Shown: positions 60,230 to 64,000 of the stretch, one piece after another
How the letters are laid out: the number at the start of each line of letters is the position of its first letter
How positions within the stretch are numbered: position 1 is the first letter of the stretch
Assembly (NCBI RefSeq): GCF_026278345.1
Contig: NZ_CP111085.1
Coordinates: 1,872,001-1,936,000 of the forward strand
Direction of reading: 5' to 3'
DNA length: 64,000 nt
Source: Tellurirhabdus rosea
Lineage (GTDB): Bacteria > Bacteroidota > Bacteroidia > Cytophagales > Spirosomataceae
Notes under the pieces: generated by a model
Told to the model about the DNA's origin: nothing
Databases searched by the model: none
Seen by the model: only the letters and a program-made list of their open reading frames with translations
Program-made: the position numbers and the translations under genes

Positions 60230-60318
60230 GAGGAGGAAGGGAAGAAAGGAGAAAAGGGAAGCGATTCATCTACCCGTCCTCCCCTTCCTCCTTTCCTCTT
60301 CCTCCCTTTCCCCCTACA
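60227..60318. repeat. Quasi-palindromic purine/pyrimidine element QP12
   Basis: A purine-rich stretch (GAGGAAGGGAAGAAAGG-like, 60227-60261) is followed after a short loop by a pyrimidine-rich stretch (60277-60316) that is roughly its reverse complement. The pairing is less exact than in the other QP elements. It fills the gap between the two permease genes. Confidence 0.55.
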
Positions 60319-60321
60319 ACG

Positions 60322-62691
60322 ATGCTATCCAACTACCTCAAAATCGCCCTTCGCAACCTCTGGAAACACAAGCTGTTTTCGGTCATCAACGTGGTCGGCC
60401 TGGCGTCGGGCATGATGGTCTGTCTGCTGGCCATAACCCACATCAAGGGGACGTTTGAGGTGGATAACTTTCATCCCAACCGGGAGCGCATTTACCGGGT
60501 CCTGACCGATGTAACGGGCCGGAACAACGACGTGAGGCCCTATGCCACCTCGCCGATGCCGCTGGCCGAGACCCTGAAAAAAGACTATGAGTTTGTGGAA
60601 GAAACCGCCCGGGTGGTGCGAGCCTACGGCGCGTTTTCGTTCGGCGAAAAACAGCTTGACGTGCTTTCGTTTGCCGTGGACCCCGGTTTCTTCTCTGTTT
60701 TTGGATATCCACTCGAAAAAGGCCGCCCCGCCACCGAGCCGGGCACGGTGGTGCTGACGCGGAAAACGGCCGAGCGCTTCTTCGGTACGGCCAGCCCGCT
60801 GGGCCAGGTTCTGACGCACAAGGATTTCGGACCCATGACCGTGACGGGTGTTCTGGCCGATATGCCTTCCCGCTCGCACCTCCGCTTTGACCTGTTGTTT
60901 TCCCTGCGAACGCCCGTCCAATCGGCCGAAGCCGTTATCTTTCAAAACTGGAAATACTACCACAACGGCTACACCTACGTCCTGCTGAAACCGAAAGCGG
61001 CTCCTGACGCCCTCGAAAAAGCCCTCCCGACCATCGGCACCCGCGCCCTCCGCGGTCTGCGGTTCGACGAGGGGGAGAAGGGCTACCGCCTGCGTGTGCA
61101 ACCCCTCACGGCCATTTCGCCCGCCCGGCAGGAACTGGCTTTTGGCACCTACGAAAAGCAGGTGGGCGGGCTGCTGGTCGAAATGGGCGTCGGCCTGCTG
61201 ACGCTGCTGCTGGCGACGTTCAATTACATCAATCTGACGCTGGCCCGTTCGCTGAGCCGCGCCCGGGAGGTGGGCATCCGGAAGGTGGTCGGGGCGCTGC
61301 GCTGGCAGGTAATGGGCCAGTTTATGGCCGAATCGGTGGTGCTTTCCCTTATTTCGCTGGTGGTGGCCTACGCCTTTTACACCCTGGTAGAACCCATGGC
61401 CTTTGTGCAGCAATGGCTGAATGAAGGCGTGGAAAAAGACGGCCTGCTCTGGCTGCTGTTCATCGGCTTTAGTCTGCTGGCCGGTCTGCTGGCGGGACTC
61501 ATTCCGGCGCGGGTGCTTTCGGGCTTCGAGGCGGCGCAGGTGCTCCGGAGCCGGACGGGGCTACGGGTCATCCGGGGAATCAGCCTGCGCAAGTCCCTGA
61601 TTGTCGCCCAATTTGCCATTTCGCTCGTCGCCATGATTACGCTTCTGGTGATGGCCCGGCAGCAGGAGTACATGGCGACGGGCGATTACGGCTTTCGCAA
61701 AGAAAATATCCTCACGATTCCGGTAACGCAGCGGTCTTATACACCTCTCACCCAAGAGTTAAGCAAACTGGCAGGTGTCGAACAGCTTGCGGCTACCTCC
61801 GAACTGTTCGGTTCATTTGGCGAAAGTCAGGTGTTACGGCGTGAACGCTTCGCTAAAGATTCGGCGATGGCTTTTATGTGGTCGGTCGATTATTCGTTTG
61901 TCCGTACGCTGGGCTTAACGATGCTGGCGGGAGAAGGCTTACCGGCCGCTTCATCGGACTCAACGGGGCACAGAATACTGATAAACGAAGAAGCTGCCCG
62001 GGTGTTCCGGCTCGGCAACGCCCGCGAGGCGGTCGGAAAAACGCTCTGGCTTAACGACAGCACGGAGGTTCAGATTTCGGGCGTTCTGAAGGATTTCCGG
62101 TTTACCACTTTTGCCTGGTCCGTAAAGCCGCTGGTAATGCGTTATCAGCCCGCTCAATTTCGGTATCTGAACATACAGATAACAGATGGCCGGGAAACGA
62201 CGACAGTTGCAGACATCCAACAGGTATGGAAGAAACTGTTTCCGTACCAATCCTTTGACGGACAATGGTACGACGATTACCTTTACCAGCGCCACAGCCA
62301 CCAGGACGACCTCGAATTTATGGGCCTGCTGGCGGCGCTGGCCTTTTCCATTGCGACCCTCGGGCTGCTCGGAATCGTCACCTACTCGACCCAAACGCGG
62401 ACGAAGGAAGTGGGCATCCGCAAAGTCATGGGAGCCGGCGTGGGGCAGGTCATCTTCCTGCTGTCGTGGGATTTTGTCAAATTGCTCCTGATGGCGGGAG
62501 CCATCGCCATTCCGCTGGGGTATCTGACGGGGAGCCTGTTCCTGATGAACTTTGCCTACAACGTGGGCGTGGGTATCGGTGTCCCGGGGCTTTGTCTGGG
62601 TGCCATGCTGCTCGTCGGCGGCCTGACCATCGGTTTTCAAACCTACCGGGCGGCCATCGCCAACCCGACAGACAGCTTGCGGAATGAATGA
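60322..62691 (+). CDS. ABC transporter permease, FtsX/MacB type (2)
   Basis: 789 residues from ATG 60322, paralogous to the preceding permease with the same membrane layout: NVVGLASGMMVCLLAI near the start, LTLARSLSRAREVGIRKVVGA in the middle, and a terminal EVGIRKVMGAGVGQVIFLLSW set. The two could form a heterodimer, or each may pair with itself. The longer frame starting at 60226 covers the repeat element and was discarded. Confidence 0.93.
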   Translation: MLSNYLKIALRNLWKHKLFSVINVVGLASGMMVCLLAITHIKGTFEVDNFHPNRERIYRVLTDVTGRNNDVRPYATSPMPLAETLKKDYEFVEETARVVRAYGAFSFGEKQLDVLSFAVDPGFFSVFGYPLEKGRPATEPGTVVLTRKTAERFFGTASPLGQVLTHKDFGPMTVTGVLADMPSRSHLRFDLLFSLRTPVQSAEAVIFQNWKYYHNGYTYVLLKPKAAPDALEKALPTIGTRALRGLRFDEGEKGYRLRVQPLTAISPARQELAFGTYEKQVGGLLVEMGVGLLTLLLATFNYINLTLARSLSRAREVGIRKVVGALRWQVMGQFMAESVVLSLISLVVAYAFYTLVEPMAFVQQWLNEGVEKDGLLWLLFIGFSLLAGLLAGLIPARVLSGFEAAQVLRSRTGLRVIRGISLRKSLIVAQFAISLVAMITLLVMARQQEYMATGDYGFRKENILTIPVTQRSYTPLTQELSKLAGVEQLAATSELFGSFGESQVLRRERFAKDSAMAFMWSVDYSFVRTLGLTMLAGEGLPAASSDSTGHRILINEEAARVFRLGNAREAVGKTLWLNDSTEVQISGVLKDFRFTTFAWSVKPLVMRYQPAQFRYLNIQITDGRETTTVADIQQVWKKLFPYQSFDGQWYDDYLYQRHSHQDDLEFMGLLAALAFSIATLGLLGIVTYSTQTRTKEVGIRKVMGAGVGQVIFLLSWDFVKLLLMAGAIAIPLGYLTGSLFLMNFAYNVGVGIGVPGLCLGAMLLVGGLTIGFQTYRAAIANPTDSLRNE

Positions 62692-62721
62692 GCTTACTTA
62701 CCTTATCAACTATAAAGCATT

Positions 62722-63411
62722 ATGATTCAACTTAATAACGTCTCCAAGTACTATCCCGCCGGGTTCGGCAAGACCTATGTGCTGCGCAATGTAAGTCTGG
62801 AAATCGGCCAGGGCGAGTTCGTCAGCATCATGGGCCCCAGCGGGTCGGGCAAGTCCACGCTGCTGCACATCCTCGGGCTGCTGGAAGAGCCGTCGGAGGG
62901 CGAATACCTGTTTCTGGAACAGCCCGTGCAGAAGCTGTCCGAAAAGCGGCGGACGGACCTGCACCGCAACCACATCGGGTTCGTTTTCCAGGCGTACCAC
63001 CTCATCGACGAACTGACGGTGTACGAAAACATCGAAACGCCGCTGCTGTACAAAGGCATGTCGTCGTCGGAGCGCAAAAGCCGCGTGGCTGACCTGCTCG
63101 ACCGCTTCAATATCGTCGGCAAGAAAGACCTGTTTCCGAACCAGCTTTCCGGCGGGCAGCAGCAGCTGGTCGGGATCGCCCGCGCCGTTGCGGCCAGTCC
63201 ACGGGTCATCTTCGCCGATGAACCCACCGGCAACCTGCACTCCGACCAGGCCCGCGAAATCATGGAGCTGTTCAAACGCTTGAACCAGGAAGACGGCGTC
63301 ACCATCGTGCAGGTGACGCACTCGGACATCAACGCCGCCTACGGCAACCGGGTGCTGCATCTGAAGGACGGCTGGCTGGAACCGGCCGAAACGGCAACGA
63401 CCCGCGGATAA
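62722..63411 (+). CDS. ABC transporter ATP-binding protein (LolD/MacB type)
   Basis: 229 residues. Walker A is GPSGSGKST, the Q-loop is FVFQAYHL, Walker B is VIFADEPTG, and the H-loop is VTHS. The signature reads LSGGQQQLVGIARA; the usual Arg after GQQQ is Leu. It follows the second permease by 30 bases and powers the export complex they form. Confidence 0.93.
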   Translation: MIQLNNVSKYYPAGFGKTYVLRNVSLEIGQGEFVSIMGPSGSGKSTLLHILGLLEEPSEGEYLFLEQPVQKLSEKRRTDLHRNHIGFVFQAYHLIDELTVYENIETPLLYKGMSSSERKSRVADLLDRFNIVGKKDLFPNQLSGGQQQLVGIARAVAASPRVIFADEPTGNLHSDQAREIMELFKRLNQEDGVTIVQVTHSDINAAYGNRVLHLKDGWLEPAETATTRG

Positions 63412-63437
63412 CGCGGCCGGAGCGGATTGACACGGAT

Positions 63438-64000
63438 TCAAGCTGCGAAAATCCGCTCCAGTCCCGTCACCCACGGGCTGTTCAGGCCCCGGTACACCTG
63501 AATCCCGGCCACATTGCCGCAAAAGAGGCAATCGGCTTTTTCCAGAGTATCCGGAAAAAAGAGCCCTTCCTGCGCGGGGAAGTGGCGGAGCAGCTGACGC
63601 CGCAGAACGCCGCCCAGACAGCCCGTTTCGAGCGAAGGGGTGAACAGCGTTTCGCCGACGAACCAGAACAGGTTGGAGGCCATGCATTCGGCCAGGTGCC
63701 CGTGCGTGTCGAGCAGCATCACGTCGTCAAAGCCGTGTTCCTGCCGGTAAAGTCCCGCCAGCACGTAGGGCAGTGCGTTGCAGGTTTTGTAGGCCGAAAC
63801 CGGCGAGGGCGACAGCCGGAAATCCGGATAAATGCCCAGGTTTGTTTTTTCGGTAACGGCAAACGGCTGGCCGGGTTTGACGGTAATCAGGTAATCGACC
63901 TCGTTGGTAGCGGGCGTATAAAGCCCACCGGGACGGCGCCAGACCTGAATTTTCACCCGGACCGGCTCGGCCGACAGCTGGTTGCGGGCAATCAGGTCGA
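63438..64000 (-). CDS. Class IV aminotransferase, 5' part outside the window
   Basis: The frame is open to the window edge on the minus strand, so the N-terminus, including the catalytic Lys region, is missing; about 187 residues are visible. Readable class IV features are RVKIQVWRRPGGLYTP, SAYKTCNALPYVLAGLYRQEHGFDDVMLLDTHGHLAECMASNLFWFVG (cofactor phosphate region) and TGCLGGVLRRQLL. It could be an aminodeoxychorismate lyase (PabC-like) or a branched-chain-type aminotransferase. It is convergent with the ABC ATPase gene. Confidence 0.85.
   Translation of the reverse strand, partial: DLIARNQLSAEPVRVKIQVWRRPGGLYTPATNEVDYLITVKPGQPFAVTEKTNLGIYPDFRLSPSPVSAYKTCNALPYVLAGLYRQEHGFDDVMLLDTHGHLAECMASNLFWFVGETLFTPSLETGCLGGVLRRQLLRHFPAQEGLFFPDTLEKADCLFCGNVAGIQVYRGLNSPWVTGLERIFAA

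Overview
The window looks like a chromosomal segment of a Cytophagales bacterium (Bacteroidota), probably of the Spirosoma/Larkinella group; that placement is inference. The signs are two SusC/SusD-type outer-membrane pairs, further TonB-dependent receptors, a type IX secretion (CHU_C / type B sorting) cargo protein, BatA, LytTR and DUF2911 families, GC-rich genes, and -7 boxes of the Bacteroidota form TAnnTTTG. No tRNA, rRNA, CRISPR array, insertion sequence or prophage gene was recognised.

Layout. 0-4.1 kb: end of a TonB receptor, a diacylglycerol-kinase-like lipid kinase divergent from an App1-type phosphatidate phosphatase, and a small membrane protein. 4.2-9.2 kb (minus strand): argH, a DUF1905/YdeI protein, an MFS transporter and a PAS histidine kinase. 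9.8-14.4 kb: SusC/SusD pair 1. 14.4-26.9 kb (minus strand): RecB-like nuclease fold protein, DMT-type transporter, manA, M20 deacetylase, trypsin-like protease, DUF937, DUF2911, ECF sigma factor, T9SS cargo protein, YceI, and an outer-membrane receptor. 27.2-31.8 kb: LytS/LytTR two-component pair, a disordered small protein and two tandem paralogous envelope proteins. 32-36.3 kb (minus): rtcB, a metallophosphoesterase and a GH3 enzyme. 36.5-41.9 kb (minus): the rimP-nusA-infB operon behind a leader that resembles an attenuator. 42.1-48.2 kb: a membrane EEP-family protein and SusD/SusC pair 2. 48.6-54 kb: a tightly packed set combining a SpeD-family protein, DUF4178, a single-span protein, DUF350, a membrane spermidine-synthase-like protein and a Tat/lipoprotein flavoprotein. 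54-64 kb: a subtilase lipoprotein, a BatA protein, two FtsX/MacB-type permeases with their ATPase, and a truncated class IV aminotransferase.

The two signals I rate highest are the following. (1) A family of about 90-150 bp quasi-palindromic intergenic elements (at least twelve in 64 kb). Their arms are short direct repeats that differ from locus to locus but pair within a locus, and several share a GCTCCGC-containing core between the arms. (2) The 48.6-54 kb polyamine/membrane cluster. Its SpeD homologue seems to lack the usual active-site Cys, and the start codon of its Tat-flavoprotein lies inside a perfect 24-bp hairpin.

Most genes carry ATG starts. Several predicted frames were shortened at the N-terminus where the upstream part was not protein-like. 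argH appears to use TTG directly beside a repeat element.
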